NCBI RefSeq assembly: GCF_029784155.1
Contig: NC_073692.1
Span: forward strand, 373,120,813 to 373,184,812
Source: Uranotaenia lowii
Lineage: Eukaryota; Arthropoda; Insecta; Diptera; Culicidae
DNA length: 64,000 nucleotides
Direction of reading: 5' to 3'
Below are positions 34,991 through 44,899 of the stretch, piece after piece. Under the pieces are notes generated by a model. That model worked only from the letters and a program-made list of their open reading frames with translations, did not search any database and had not been told where the DNA came from. Position numbers and translations under genes: made by a program. Each line of letters opens with the position of its first letter. Positions within the stretch are counted from its first letter, which is position 1.

Positions 34991-36250
34991 AGCGTAGACG
35001 ACAACACATGGGCCTATAGAGTAGCGAGATTCGGTGAATTGAGGTCGTCGAGCGAAAAGAATCCGGAAAAAATTAAGGAGATCGTTGCGCATCTTTTCCA
35101 GCAACATGACCCGACGCAGTGGACACTATCCCCGTACGATGCGGCCCACAACATCGAGCCAGTAGCGAACGAGGAACTTGTAACCATCGCTAAGAAACTT
35201 GCTGTGAACAAGGCCCCTGGCCCGGATGGAATCCCGAATTCAGTGGTGAAGGTGGCGGCACAGACCATTCCAGATACTTCCAGAGTGGTGTTACAAAAGT
35301 GTCTCGACGAGGAATCATTCCCCAAACTGTGGAAAACTGAGAGGCTGGTGTTAGTTACTACCGAAACCGGGAAACCTCCAGAGCATCCGTCACCATACAG
35401 ACCTATGTGTCTGCTGGATACCCTTGGTAAACTACTACAAAGGACAATCTTCAACAGACTAACTAGCTGCACAGAGGGTGAAAGTCAGAACGATGACAGA
35501 GTACTCGAAGCGCGCTTATCAAAAGAAGCGGACAGGTGTTCGTCATTGCGTCATTAAGACGATCGACGTGAAAAATGCCTTCAACAACGCTAGCTGAGAA
35601 GCTATTGCCAAAGCGTTTCACAGGATGCGTGTTGCCAATACCCTCTGCAGGATAATTTTAGGAAGTTTTTTTTTAATCGCGTCTTGACCTACGAAACCGA
35701 AACCGAGTTACTATCTACTGTTTTATAGCGGGTGTTCCACAGGGTTTCATACTCGGACTTGTGCTCTGGAATGCAAGTATAATGAGGTGTTAACGCTGAA
35801 ACCACCAGCAGGCATGCAGATAGTCGGATTTACTGACGATATCGTGCTCATGATCACTAGCGAAACAATCGAGGTGGTAGAAGACCTTGCAACGGTGTCC
35901 GTAGAAAGGGTTGAGATCTGGATGGAGAGAGTTAAACTTCAGTACAAGCATAAGCCACACATGGAGATAACTGTTGCAGGATACACCACATCTTCGAAAC
36001 AGCAGCTGAAATACCTCGGAGTAATGGTCGACAACCACTTAAGTTTCGGTGAACATGTCAAATATTGTTGTGCTAGTGCGTCGAAAATCATCTTGGATTA
36101 TGCCGAACTGCCATGGTCCAAAAAGTAGTAAGAGACGTCTCCTTGCGAGCACTGTGGCTCTTGATGTAGTATCATTGGGTATAGCCCAACGGGCACAACT
36201 GGCATACGAAGCCACCGAAGGTTTAAAGGGGACAAATTCACTCACGGCAG
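34990..36250 (+). pseudogene. R1-clade ORF2 reverse transcriptase domain
   Basis: The frame 35039-35557 carries NKAPGPDGIPNSVVK and PYRPMCLLDTLGKLLQR, the fingers motifs of LINE reverse transcriptases. After a frame change, IDVKNAFNNAS near 35568 holds the first catalytic Asp. The GVPQG region near 35735 is garbled. The frame 35787-36128 contains IVGFTDDIVLM, where the usual FADD reads FTDD, followed by YLGVMVDNHLSFGEHV. A final frame gives GPKSSKRRLLASTVALDVVS near 36110-36170. The text ends near 36250, so the C-terminus and 3' end are missing. Confidence 0.8.
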
Positions 36251-36260
36251 CAGTACCCGC

Positions 36261-36763
36261 CTGTTATGGTTCGAAGTCAAATTTCCATCTTGTAAAAAAA
36301 ACCTCAAAAATGGTAATCATAACAAATAACGTCACAAAATTCAACAGTCTTGTGTTTCAATAGCAACAATTGAGGGTGTCAAATCATTTTTTTTTAATCA
36401 AATAAGGTTAAACAATTGATAATTGAAATTAAGGAATCCTGAAATTGATTCAAAAACTTGTTAAAACATTTTAATTTTAGTAAAAACTAACAATACATCA
36501 TTTCTGCTCATAAACCTTGAAACCCTTCCAGTTATTTCTCATTTTCTTTGTTTTGATTGGATTTTCAGCTTTTAAATCGTACACTGATTCCGTTCCATCC
36601 ACCTTAAAGTACCTAGGAGTAGAATTCGACCTATTATTTCAACCTATAAATCTACGGGTTTTGTGTTGCCATTTTACAGGTAATAATTATTTCTTGGAAT
36701 TTAACTAGCTTAACATCACAATTTGGTATCTCCCCGTGAAGTCCCGTCCCCGCTCATGCTTCC
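36261..36763. other. AT-rich DNA next to the receptor exon, probable intron or 3' flank
   Basis: No coding signature or repeat border was seen. On the minus strand this lies directly downstream of the receptor exon, and the sequence immediately after the exon matches a splice donor, so it may be intronic. Confidence 0.45.
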
Positions 36764-37468
36764 TTACCTCATGTGGCGGATGCCCATGTTCCTGGTTCGG
36801 CGCAAACTGTGCCGCCGGCCGCACAGGATCCGCTTGAATGCGTGTCGAAACTCCGGGCTGAAGATCGTGTAGATGATCGGGTTCAGCGTCGAGTTGAAGT
36901 AGCCCAACCAGAGACACACGCTGGTCACGATCGGGCTAATATCGCACCCGGTACAGGTCGGAAGCAGGATGGCGATGATGAAGAAGGGCAGCCAGCAGCA
37001 CACGAAGGCCCCCGTTATGATGGCCAACGTTTTGGCCGCCTTCCTTTCCCGCTTGGAGTCCGTCGCCGATTGTGACTTCTTCTTCATGATCGATGGCTTC
37101 GAGGAGGACCCGGATGGACCGCCGCCGCCGCCAGACGGATACGCCATCGAGATATCCGCCGTCACCGGGTCCGGCTCGATCCGATCCCGTTCGACCCCGT
37201 TCCCTAGGCTGCCCTTCTCCGGGCTAGTATTCGCCGACGACACATTCGTGAAGGCCGTCGTCGTTTCGCTGATCGTCGGCAGAGGCCGTCCTATCACGGC
37301 CACCACGGCCGCTGCAATTCCGCCGGATCCACCGACCACATCCGCCGTCGGTCCCCCGATGGTGTTGTTCGCTTGCGCCTGCGCAGCCGATACCTTCCAG
37401 CGGAAACCATACGATGTTAGTGCCATACATGAAGCTTTTGCCAAGGGTTCAGGATGGGTCTGAGCAGC
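36764..37468 (-). CDS. Biogenic-amine GPCR exon (5-HT1 / alpha2-octopamine receptor type), TM6-TM7 and tail
   Basis: This minus-strand exon encodes part of a rhodopsin-family G protein-coupled receptor, a plasma membrane receptor for an amine transmitter. It begins in a long, low-complexity third intracellular loop (Ala, Gly, Ser and Pro rich), then the basic KRERKAAKTLAI segment that enters TM6 (about residues 139-161 of the 226-codon frame) with the FVCCWLPFF signature. A short cysteine-containing loop (PTCTGC) follows, then TM7 (about 172-194) with WLGYFNSTLNPIIY, the NPxxY motif. The cytoplasmic helix EFRHAFKRILCGRR follows. TM1-TM5 are absent and must lie in upstream exons at higher coordinates. 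A likely acceptor is the TAG/CAG cluster near 37461-37471, where the frame also meets a stop. The last codons read ATG AGG TAA, and AG/GTAAGG is a strong donor consensus, so the tail may end here or continue in another exon. KAAKTLAIITGAF fits 5-HT1 and alpha2-like octopamine receptors better than D2-type dopamine receptors. The exact subtype is not settled. Confidence 0.85.
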   Translation of the reverse strand, partial: AAQTHPEPLAKASCMALTSYGFRWKVSAAQAQANNTIGGPTADVVGGSGGIAAAVVAVIGRPLPTISETTTAFTNVSSANTSPEKGSLGNGVERDRIEPDPVTADISMAYPSGGGGGPSGSSSKPSIMKKKSQSATDSKRERKAAKTLAIITGAFVCCWLPFFIIAILLPTCTGCDISPIVTSVCLWLGYFNSTLNPIIYTIFSPEFRHAFKRILCGRRHSLRRTRNMGIRHMR

Positions 37469-38417
37469 CTAATGGGGCACGTATACAATATATACGCACT
37501 TGATAAAAGTTGGGAATGTCACAGGGGAGGGAGGCGTTTTTCGTATTTTTTTTTTTGGTTTTCTAGAAACTAACTAGTAGCGAGTGACCGACTTTTGCGG
37601 TTGATTTGTACAGGCAGGCAAGAGTGCAGGAGTGAGAAAGATATGGTGACTGGTGCGTGGTGAAGTGTTAGTTGAGTATTAACGTGTTTTTTGGCATAGC
37701 AATATTGAAAAAATTTAGAGTAAGCTTACTACAAGTGAAGCTGGTGCAGTGGAGTTCTAGCGACTTTATCATGCAAATATTTAGTACAGCACATGCAAGA
37801 AGGTTTAATATAAATAGTTGTTTACTATTTTGCTCTAGATTCTACCATGTTACTAATATTTAAGAAGTTAAATTATTTTTGTTTAGTTAAAAACTTACAA
37901 TCAGGGTAGTAAGGTTTGAGTTTTATTTGCAGTTGAAAGAACAATTATTTTGAACATCTATGTTCAAAATTAATAAAATTTCGAAAGAATTAATTAGTTC
38001 ATAATATATGTATACAATTGTATACATATACGTAAAGTTTGTTTCATATGTTCATAAGACCGATTGGAATTTCAAATTCCTTTATCAAGCGATATTAGAT
38101 ATCTTTTGGGATTTGTCCTGGACTGTTTAAAAAAATGTGAAAAAGGTTGCCAATGATAGATATTTACCGAGAATCGTTTCTCTCTTTAAATTGAAACGGA
38201 AATGTTGATAATGGCAACGCAAAAAGAACCTTTAACAGTTTGATACTTTGGAGCTGTAAATTCTAGTCAATTTTGTACTCATACATAATACAGGTAGATA
38301 TGAGGAACAAAATAAGGTAAGGTACAGCAAGGTTAAGTAGATCTACCAAAGGAAATTTTAAGTTATAAGTCAACTAATGCATTCATCTATGAATGCCATA
38401 CGAATTTTCAAAGCGAT
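37469..38417. other. AT-rich DNA upstream of the receptor exon, probable intron
   Basis: On the minus strand a pyrimidine-rich tract (CCTCCCTCCCC near 37525) precedes the exon, consistent with an intron 3' end. Short IRs such as the TATACAATTGTATA palindrome near 38010 occur. No coding signature was found. Confidence 0.5.
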
Positions 38418-38660
38418 TTTTTTTTAATAACGAACACAAACACATACAGGATCTCAATGAAACTTGATGTTTCCTCGAAGAGATTCCTTTTTTACTAAGT
38501 CCAAGCGCGTACATCTATCGACGATATGATGGCTAGCATCTTACAAATGCTAAAACCACCAACGCACAGAAAGTGTACTATGTATGCCGTGACCGGGATT
38601 CGATCTCATGCCCGCTGACTTAGAAGACTTGAAGGCTGTCCTCTACGCCACGGGCTGCGG
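38418..38660 (-). mobile_element. tRNA-derived SINE, second copy, reverse orientation
   Basis: Read on the minus strand, this segment starts CCGCAGCCCGTGGCGTAGAG and contains GATCGAATCCC. It then follows the same body as the SINE at 31390-31633 (TTTTAGCATTTGTAAGATGC, GATGTACGC, CTTCG..GAAACAT, GAGATCCT) and ends in TGTGTTCGTTATT and an A run. The flanks share GCGATTT on both sides (about 38413-38419 and 38660-38666), a probable target duplication. The A box is slightly changed from copy one (GTGGCGTAGAGG). Confidence 0.85.
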
Positions 38661-39079
38661 CGATTTAGATTGTATCAAGAAAGCAACGAATTTACTACAA
38701 TGCCGTTTGGTTTCAAAATAGCGTAGCTAGTATTGCAATGTATGATGAGTCAAATGATCGAAAATAGACGATGAAATTTAGTAAAAAAATCAAATAGGAG
38801 AATTTGTTGTTAAATGATGAGCGCATTGACCGAACCTGTTATAAAATATTTTGACCTCTTAAACCGATAGTAATCTTCGGTTCAAATGATATTTAAACGG
38901 TGTTTTCGATATAAACTGCAAGCAAGCCAGCTTAGAAGTTGATCTCTTGGTTGCACAAATTAAGGCGTCAACAGCAGCATTATTTCACATATGGGATGAA
39001 TAATGCTTGAGAGAGAACAGCCTTGTTGTTCTCCCTGTGACCAGCAGTGCAACCAGATGGCTTAAAATCAGAAGGTGTT
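38661..39079. other. No recognised gene
   Basis: AT-rich sequence between the SINE and the minus-strand LINE remnant. The part nearest 39079 may be the 3' end of that LINE, but I cannot place a border. Confidence 0.4.
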
Positions 39080-40330
39080 TTAAAAAGAATTGTCAAAAAA
39101 ATTGTTGTAAGAGATTCCATAAACTTTTTTTAAATGACTGCTTAGACAATGTCTAATAGACATACCAAAATCAAAAATACTAGCACACTCATTACAATAA
39201 CGGTTACATATGTCTATTGGATTGTAGTAAAATCCGAAGAAGCACTTGATTCCGCAGCAGATGTGTAGGAGCGTTCAAATCTAAGCAATCTAGGAAATCG
39301 TTGTTTCCAATATTTTCATTCAGTAAGCCGAAGTTGAATAACCACTGCAGAAACTTCCTTCAATGGGATAGCGTTTCGAAAAGCAAAACGAACAATCGCT
39401 CGCTGGACACCTTTGAGGGATTGACTCAGTTGGAACGGGGCCCAAACTGGAGCTGCGTATTCAAGTTTACTTCTAACAATCAAGTGTTTTAAGTGCATAC
39501 ACGTCGTTTAAATGGATTGTGTTGCGACGTTTGCACTTTTTAGCGTTTACCAATATTCCGATTAAAACCGCACCATCTCATAACAACTTCGAGATCATTC
39601 TGCTACATGATGCAGTCCAGCGGTGATGTGATTTGTCGGTAAAGCTTGAGGTCGTCTGCGTAAAATACTTTGTGCGATGACAACATGACACACAAATCAT
39701 TAACGAACAGCATGAATATTAACGGTCTAAAATGATTGCCTTGGGGAACACCGGATGGTATCAAAAACTTAAAATAGCCAATAGAGTTGACTCTAACATA
39801 GGCCAAGCGGGAGTTCAAATACCAGGCAAGTCACTTTGTTATTCACTCAGGAAGTCCAAGGTGTCTTAGTTAGTCTATTACCAGTTTGCGAGAAATGCGG
39901 TTCAGTGCTTTGGAGAAATCGATGTATACAATGTGCACTTGCTAACGTTTTTAGTGTTTTGGTACCACAAAATTTGTATATGCCATATGGTTTGAGGTGC
40001 TTGAACGTTTATTCATGAATCCATGTTGAGTGCTATCAATTAACTGGGCTACAGATGGAAATATATCATCGTACACTAAAGATTCAAGTACTTTCGCAAA
40101 ACAGCTAAGAATTGAAATTGGGAAATAGTTTCGACGAAATGTGCGCTGTCACTTTTAATGCACTGGTGTAATCGATACTGTTTTCTACGCCTGCGGGAAA
40201 ACTCCAGATGACAGGGACATATTAAAAATCGTTGTTAGAGGTATCGCTATTGCGGGGCACAGTTTTTTTTACGAATACCGGTGGCAAATTGTCAGGTACT
40301 CGTCCTTTTGAAACGTTTACTGCTATAAGG
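39080..40330 (-). pseudogene. Jockey/CR1-like LINE reverse transcriptase remnant
   Basis: On the minus strand, from high to low coordinates, the text gives ILSCFAKVLESLVYDD near 40110, GFMNKRSS and VYIDFSKALNRI near 39930 (catalytic Asp), IPSGVPQGNHFRPLIFMLFV near 39750, and KVFYADDLKLYRQI near 39660 (the YADD catalytic pair). A thumb region follows, with KLEYAAPVWAPF and GVQRAIVRFAFRN near 39400-39470. The C-terminal piece FLDCLDLNAP near 39290 follows. Frames change several times, so it is dead. GVPQG followed by PLIF and YADDLKLYR fits the Jockey/CR1 group, which has no RNase H; none is seen. Confidence 0.75.
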
Positions 40331-40379
40331 GCATTATTGGCGTCAACATCAGAGAGTGTAAAAATCAGTGTTAGGCATC

Positions 40380-40493
40380 GCTAACTTGAAACTTAACGCC
40401 GCTAATTGGAGCTAATTTGAGTAAGCGTTCGCTAATTTTTATCGCTAAATGTGCAGAAACGTTAACGCTTCTAGCTAAAGTGCTAATAGCTAA
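40380..40493. repeat. Cluster of eight GCTAA motifs
   Basis: Eight GCTAA pentamers, all on the plus strand, lie within 114 bp, several in the context CGCTAA, interspersed with GTTAACG and ACTAA variants. The spacing is irregular (about 8-25 bases), so it is not a simple tandem repeat. It may be the subterminal region of a DNA transposon whose other end was not found. Confidence 0.6.
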
Positions 40494-40742
40494 CCACTAA
40501 CGACTAATTGATGACTGTATGTGATGAGCAAATTAATTGAACAGTTTATTTTGTTAATTGTATGTTATTTTTTGGGATTTCATTATTCCTACAGCTACAA
40601 TCATGGATAATTTGGATTAGCCCTATGTTTGTCATTCTTCACCTTACCAACTTATCAGTTGGTTCGAGTGAGGCTCTAGATCTATTACCGAGTATTGTCC
40701 AATTTTCATTTATCAAGCCGATGAAAGGTGTCAGGAGCAATA
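40494..40742. other. No recognised gene
   Basis: AT-rich sequence between the GCTAA cluster and the tRNA-like head. No coding signature. Confidence 0.4.
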
Positions 40743-40812
40743 CGAGTTGGCCTAGTGGTGAGCTGAAACCTTAAGAAACCGGATTCAGGAGTTCGATTCT
40801 CGATCGGGATAG
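40743..40812 (+). mobile_element. tRNA-like SINE head or tRNA pseudogene
   Basis: CGAGTTGGCCTAGTGGTGAG resembles a tRNA A box, and about 40 bases downstream GGAGTTCGATTCTCGATCGG resembles a B box with T-arm. The 3' acceptor strand does not pair with the 5' strand, so this is not a functional tRNA. It differs from the SINE at 31390, so it would be a separate tRNA-derived family. No clear flanking duplication was found. Confidence 0.6.
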
Positions 40813-41315
40813 AAAAAAGTCACGGTAGGTCAAACAAAACTTCGTCAAACAAATCACCAAAGAAAAATATACACTGGATTTGATCTGTTTGAACGATTTT
40901 TAAGACGATTTTCTTAAATTAAAACCGAATTTCGAATATATCAAAAATAAGTTCTTGACATTCCTGCTCTTCTCCAAACCACTCCAGGACGATCAATTGG
41001 CTCAAACGTAACTTATGGACAGAGTTTTGGACCGGAATGATCACCGAAAGATCCGGTGGAAAATACGGATGAACTGTAGAAGAAATAAATTTCCATAAAT
41101 CTTAGAGCTTTCCAATTTCATATATGTGGAATATCGGACTACCAGCTCTAGTTTGAGTGATACGGCCTACAGATATTATAAACAACAAACCTTCATGAAT
41201 AGCAAAAACTGATTCTAAATCTCGTTATTATTTTCCATTCAATAAACATCCACATGCCTGAATCAATAAAAGAATTTCTAAATCATTATTATTTCATGTA
41301 AAAGGTTTTTGAACC
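40813..41315. other. AT-rich DNA without a recognised gene
   Basis: No coding signature. The first part may be the body of the tRNA-derived SINE above. Confidence 0.4.
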
Positions 41316-41317
41316 TA

Positions 41318-42164
41318 GGGGGCATCCATTAATTACGTAACGCTCCTAGGGGGGGGAGGGAGTAAGCTCAAGCGTTACGAATTGTGACATAAGAGAGGGG
41401 GGGAGGTATGCTCATCGTTACGTAACGATTTTTTCCTTAAAAATTTCAGTTTAATCGCAGCTATTATGATGTCATGCAATTTTTGCTGAATGATAAGCCC
41501 ACCAGAATCAGCTTAAAATTTGTAAGCTTCAACATGATTAAACTGGTTTGTAACCTTCCCTTTTTAATGATTCTGAGATAGACTCCTTAAACTGTGTATT
41601 GGATATCCAAGATAAAATCGCTAGAAAACCGAATATTATATATGTACATTATTTACCCCCAAGAACTCTATTCAACCTTAAGACGGAAATTTTACTATTT
41701 TTTCTCAATTAATTTTAAAAATGCAATTTTGGTTATTCCGACAAATATTACTTAGTGGAGTATATTTTAAATAATTGTTTAATTTATGTTGCCCCTTGAA
41801 CAAAATAAATTAAACAAGGTAGATCATCAGTTAACAACACAGAACAACTAGAAATAAGACAATTATTTTATTTTATCAGAGAGTTATCTTAAATGAGTAC
41901 TAAGAAGCGATTTGGATAGATATTAAATCCGTTTTGAAGAACGTTAATAAATTTTATATTAAAATCTTTTCATACCATCGAAAATCATTATTCAAAAACA
42001 TGAAAAGATGGGGGGGGGGGGGGGGCTAATTATCAGCGTTACGTAATTTTCATAGGGGGGTACGTTCAAGCGTGACGATTTGTGACATACCGGGGGGGGG
42101 GGGAAGGGGGGGAGGAGGTCAAAAAAGTGCATTTTTTGCGTTACGTAATTTATGGGTGCCGCCC
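41318..42164. mobile_element. TA-flanked element with GTTACGTAA termini and G-run subterminal blocks
   Basis: The left end reads GGGGGCATCCATTAATTACG and continues TAACGC. The reverse complement of the right end reads GGGCGGCACCCATAAATTAC and continues GTAACGC. TA flanks both sides (41316-41317 and 42165-42166). Both subterminal regions contain GTCACAA/TTGTGAC text, CAAGCGT(T/G)ACGA and very long G runs (GGGGGGGAGGG near 41350, 16 consecutive G at 42010-42025, and 12 or more G near 42092). The interior is AT-rich with no transposase. It is an inverted-repeat MITE with strong G-quadruplex potential on the plus strand. Confidence 0.8.
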
Positions 42165-42429
42165 TAGATAGATTTTCGCATTTTTTTTTATGGGTCATAC
42201 TGTATATCTTTGAGGAAAACTGCTTATCATAATTTTTTTAAATATGAGTTTGAGATGATCTAAACCTGTTTGAAGCAAAACTGGAAATAAACGATCGTTT
42301 CCAGGAGATTAAAATATTCAGAAAAACCATCGGCACCGGATAATTTTTCGGTTTGGCTAAGACTTTATGGTTGAGTAAAGCCTTAGCCAAATCGAACGAT
42401 TATCAGGTTTCATACCTTAAAACCCTCAG

Positions 42430-42660
42430 TGGTGATTATAATTACTTCGTGTTCTTTCGTAATTTACTGAGATTTGAGTTCCACCATGGTGTACTGTTTT
42501 TGTTGAAATCCAATGTGAGTAAGAGACATGCTTTTTCATAAGAATTTAAAATAATTTCGATGGTATTTGCAACCACTTCATCCAACTCAAAAGGAGCAGT
42601 AATTTCGGGTGTATATTTATGAAATGAAGTAATTGTTTCTGAAAATTGTGTGTTCAAAAA
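42430..42660 (-). pseudogene. LINE ORF2 fragment between endonuclease and RT
   Basis: The minus-strand frame ends TPWWNSNLSKLRKNTK after a helical stretch with ELDEVVANTIEIILNSYEKA. The WWN(S/P)xLxxLR motif is a hallmark of the linker between endonuclease and reverse transcriptase in Jockey- and R1-type LINE ORF2 proteins. No endonuclease or reverse transcriptase motif is visible on either side, so it is a short isolated fragment. Confidence 0.65.
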
Positions 42661-43332
42661 AGATAAACCTGTGGTCAGATAACGATTCTACGTTAGACAC
42701 ATGCCAATTTGATATTTCCTGCAAAATTGGTCTAGAACAAAGTCACACCTAACAAAAGTTGGTTTTTTCCTATATTTAGAATTTTTCTAATCAGTACAAG
42801 ATTTTTGAAAGCAATTGCTGATTTATCTTTCTTATCCAAATAACTCAGCTAAACAGGTAAAGACGACTGTATTCGGAAATTTATTTCTATTCAAAGCTAT
42901 AAATTAACTTTGGAACGTGTTATTTTTTTTTTCAATGAAAATTAATTATGTTAAAAAAATTCATTCAAACATTATTTATTGGATGCAAAAATAGATTCAG
43001 ACTTAAAATATATTATTATTTACAAACTTTTCACTAAAATAAAATATTTTATAATATGTAAGAACGACTATCACAGCTCGAGTACCAAGCAAATAAGTTT
43101 CAGACCGTATTTTGCCTTTTATCACTAAGCATTTTTATGTTTTAGACAGACTTTGAAATCTTCTCTTCAATGAATTGAACCTTAAAATATCCTAAAGACA
43201 AACCCTTTGATTTATTTTTCATTTCATGGTATGCCCTCTTGTTGATTTATTTTTATTTCCAGCTAAGTCGCGTTGATCCAGCTTGAAATGAAAAAAAAAA
43301 AAAAGATCAAACTATGTTCTACCTTCTAAAGC
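42661..43332. other. AT-rich DNA without a recognised gene
   Basis: No coding signature, RNA gene or repeat border was seen. Confidence 0.45.
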
Positions 43333-43375
43333 AGAGGTGGTCAACATTTTCAACGGGCGGGCCAAATTGTTCAAG
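43333..43375. mobile_element. hAT-like terminus (fragment)
   Basis: CAGAGGTGGTCAACATTTTC followed by GGGCGGGCCAAATTG has the form of a hAT transposon end (CAGxGGTxxxCAAC plus a GGCGGGCC block). No opposite end with a matching inverted repeat was found, so only one tip is recorded. It precedes the CCCGG repeat by about 65 bases. Confidence 0.5.
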
Positions 43376-43441
43376 TGATAACAGATTTTTGAAAGCGCTA
43401 TAAAACCATTTGCCTAGGTGACATCGAGTAAAGATTAAGCT

Positions 43442-43804
43442 TGCCAGATTGTCCGGTTTCATCCCGGTTTGCCGTGATACTTAATACAAAATTTGGGAAA
43501 AGTCCGGTCCGGCTTGGTTATTCGGATTTTATTGAAAAAAATTTAGATTAATTAATCTTTTTTTGTCAAATTGAACAAAAAAAATCATGAAAGGATATTT
43601 GGAAGCCTAAAAAACGATTGAAAAGCTGTTGATAACGTTTGATGAAAAAAATTTTCATGTTTATTGTTACTGATATACATTTGATATTGCCTGGAGTTTT
43701 GGTCGACAATTTTAAAATCAAAAGCCCGGATTTTGCCAGGTTTTTAGATGAAAATAGTTCGGGTTTTTTCGTCCCGGATTCGCGCTGGAAAAAATCTGGC
43801 AACC
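43442..43804. mobile_element. TTGCCAGATT-terminated MITE, copy B of the CCCGG family
   Basis: The left end TTGCCAGATTGTCCGG and the right end (reverse complement GTTGCCAGATTTTTTCC) form short terminal inverted repeats. Inside are repeated CCCGG and CCGG blocks in the same order as copy A at 3849-4165. The element is about 363 bp. The clear terminal inverted repeats in this copy identify the family as a MITE; the superfamily is unknown. Confidence 0.7.
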
Positions 43805-44407
43805 TCAGTATAGTCTATCTTAATAAGTCGTTTTAGTTATTTGCATATTTTTACAAATCCTACTCGATACAAAAAAAGTTGAAGAGGTAGTATATAACAC
43901 TACCGTGATCGTAGAATTACGAATAAAATTACTAGATTTTTGAGTCAACTCAATTCTATGCTGATCGCTCAAACCCTAAATGCACCTAACCCCAATATTT
44001 TTTTTTTTAATTTATGCATTTTTTTCTTCTGTGAATGTTTTTTTTTTAAATCCCAAGAGGCCGTTCACTATCATATTCGTCACTTTCTATTTGAAATTTT
44101 GTTCAGTCGTGTTATTTTTGTTATCGCATTCTTGTTTGGTCCCTTTTTAAAACCGATCGAACAATCTGAAATGTTCCAAGTTTACACATTACAGGGAAAA
44201 TTCAAAAACAAAAAAAAAATCCTGCAAAACAGGTTTTATGCATAACCCTCCATATGCAAAGAATTATCTCTTGAATTCAATCCCTTGGCATAACCCTCGT
44301 TTTCTAAACATTCCAAGCAATTATTTAATTGTAATTGTGATTTTAATTTACGGAACCTTCAAGTTACAAAATATCTTAGTGACTAGGTTTATTTGAACGA
44401 GACTCCT
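43805..44407. other. AT-rich DNA without a recognised gene
   Basis: No coding signature. T and A runs are frequent. It borders the foldback element that contains LINE copy 1. Confidence 0.45.
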
Positions 44408-44725
44408 TTATGGAACAAACAGTTAGTATCAGGAAGCCAAAAAATCAAAACGCTGGATGTTTGAGAGCATCAATTCAACTTTCCGTAGTGCTAGACATCC
44501 TAGACTCTGCTGCTGGTTTTCTACACACCACGAACAAACGCCGTCGCTTACTGCGACCACACGAGATGACGCTCCAGTAACAAATAAAGCTCGCGCGCTG
44601 TAGTTACTGGCCTTTTATAACCTTCCAGCTTGTCCAACACGATGAAAATTACCACAATGTTCGACAAGTTTGAAAGTTATAAAAGGCCATCAGCTATTAC
44701 GCGCGAGCATTAGAAAAATTCTCAT

Positions 44726-44730
44726 TCAGT
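44726..44730 (+). promoter_or_regulatory. Initiator-like TCAGT at the LINE 5' end
   Basis: TCAGT, the core of the insect initiator, begins 13 bases after the LINE's first base. In copy 2 it is at the equivalent place (53812-53816, 14 bases after the first base). Both leaders also share an AGACGTGTTTTGG-like block about 20-40 bases further on. Non-LTR elements of this type use an internal promoter near their 5' end, so this conserved placement suggests the start-site signal. Confidence 0.45.
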
Positions 44731-44899
44731 CGCAAGTGAAACGTTGTCACGTACAGACGTGTTTTGGATTGCTCCCGGTTTATTCGCTCTCCTTCGTTTT
44801 CTCTCGCTAATAGTTAGCTCTCAGTAGTTTTGTTCTACAAAAAGTGAACCTGTTTTTTCCCGCTGCTGCTGTTCCCACCGAAATCTGTTTTCGGTCTTC

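Larger units (their letters stand above)
31120..36260 (+). mobile_element. R1-clade LINE, heavily decayed and carrying nested insertions
   Basis: In order, the element shows a 5' region with CATGTCGTAAGAGGCGACTA near 31170, ORF1 (gag-like) text from about 31800, the C-terminal CCHC knuckles at 34188-34315, an endonuclease at 34376-34930 and a reverse transcriptase at about 34990-36240. It is interrupted by a SINE at 31390-31633 and by a stacked set of inverted-repeat elements at 32590-34125. The original element, after mentally removing those, is about 3.4 kb, so the 3' end and linker regions are also deleted. The left border is approximate. All coding parts carry stops or frame changes. Confidence 0.75.

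Noticed and set aside
36773..37463. Plus-strand frames of 100 and 164 codons opposite the receptor exon
   Set aside because: They are shadows of the GC-rich receptor exon; only the minus strand gives TM6/TM7 motifs.
36764..37468. Dopamine D2-type receptor
   Set aside because: The TM6 entry KAAKTLAIITGAF and the WLGYFNSTLNP TM7 text fit 5-HT1 or alpha2-like octopamine receptors better than the KATQ..VLGVF type of D2 receptors, as far as I can recall the families.
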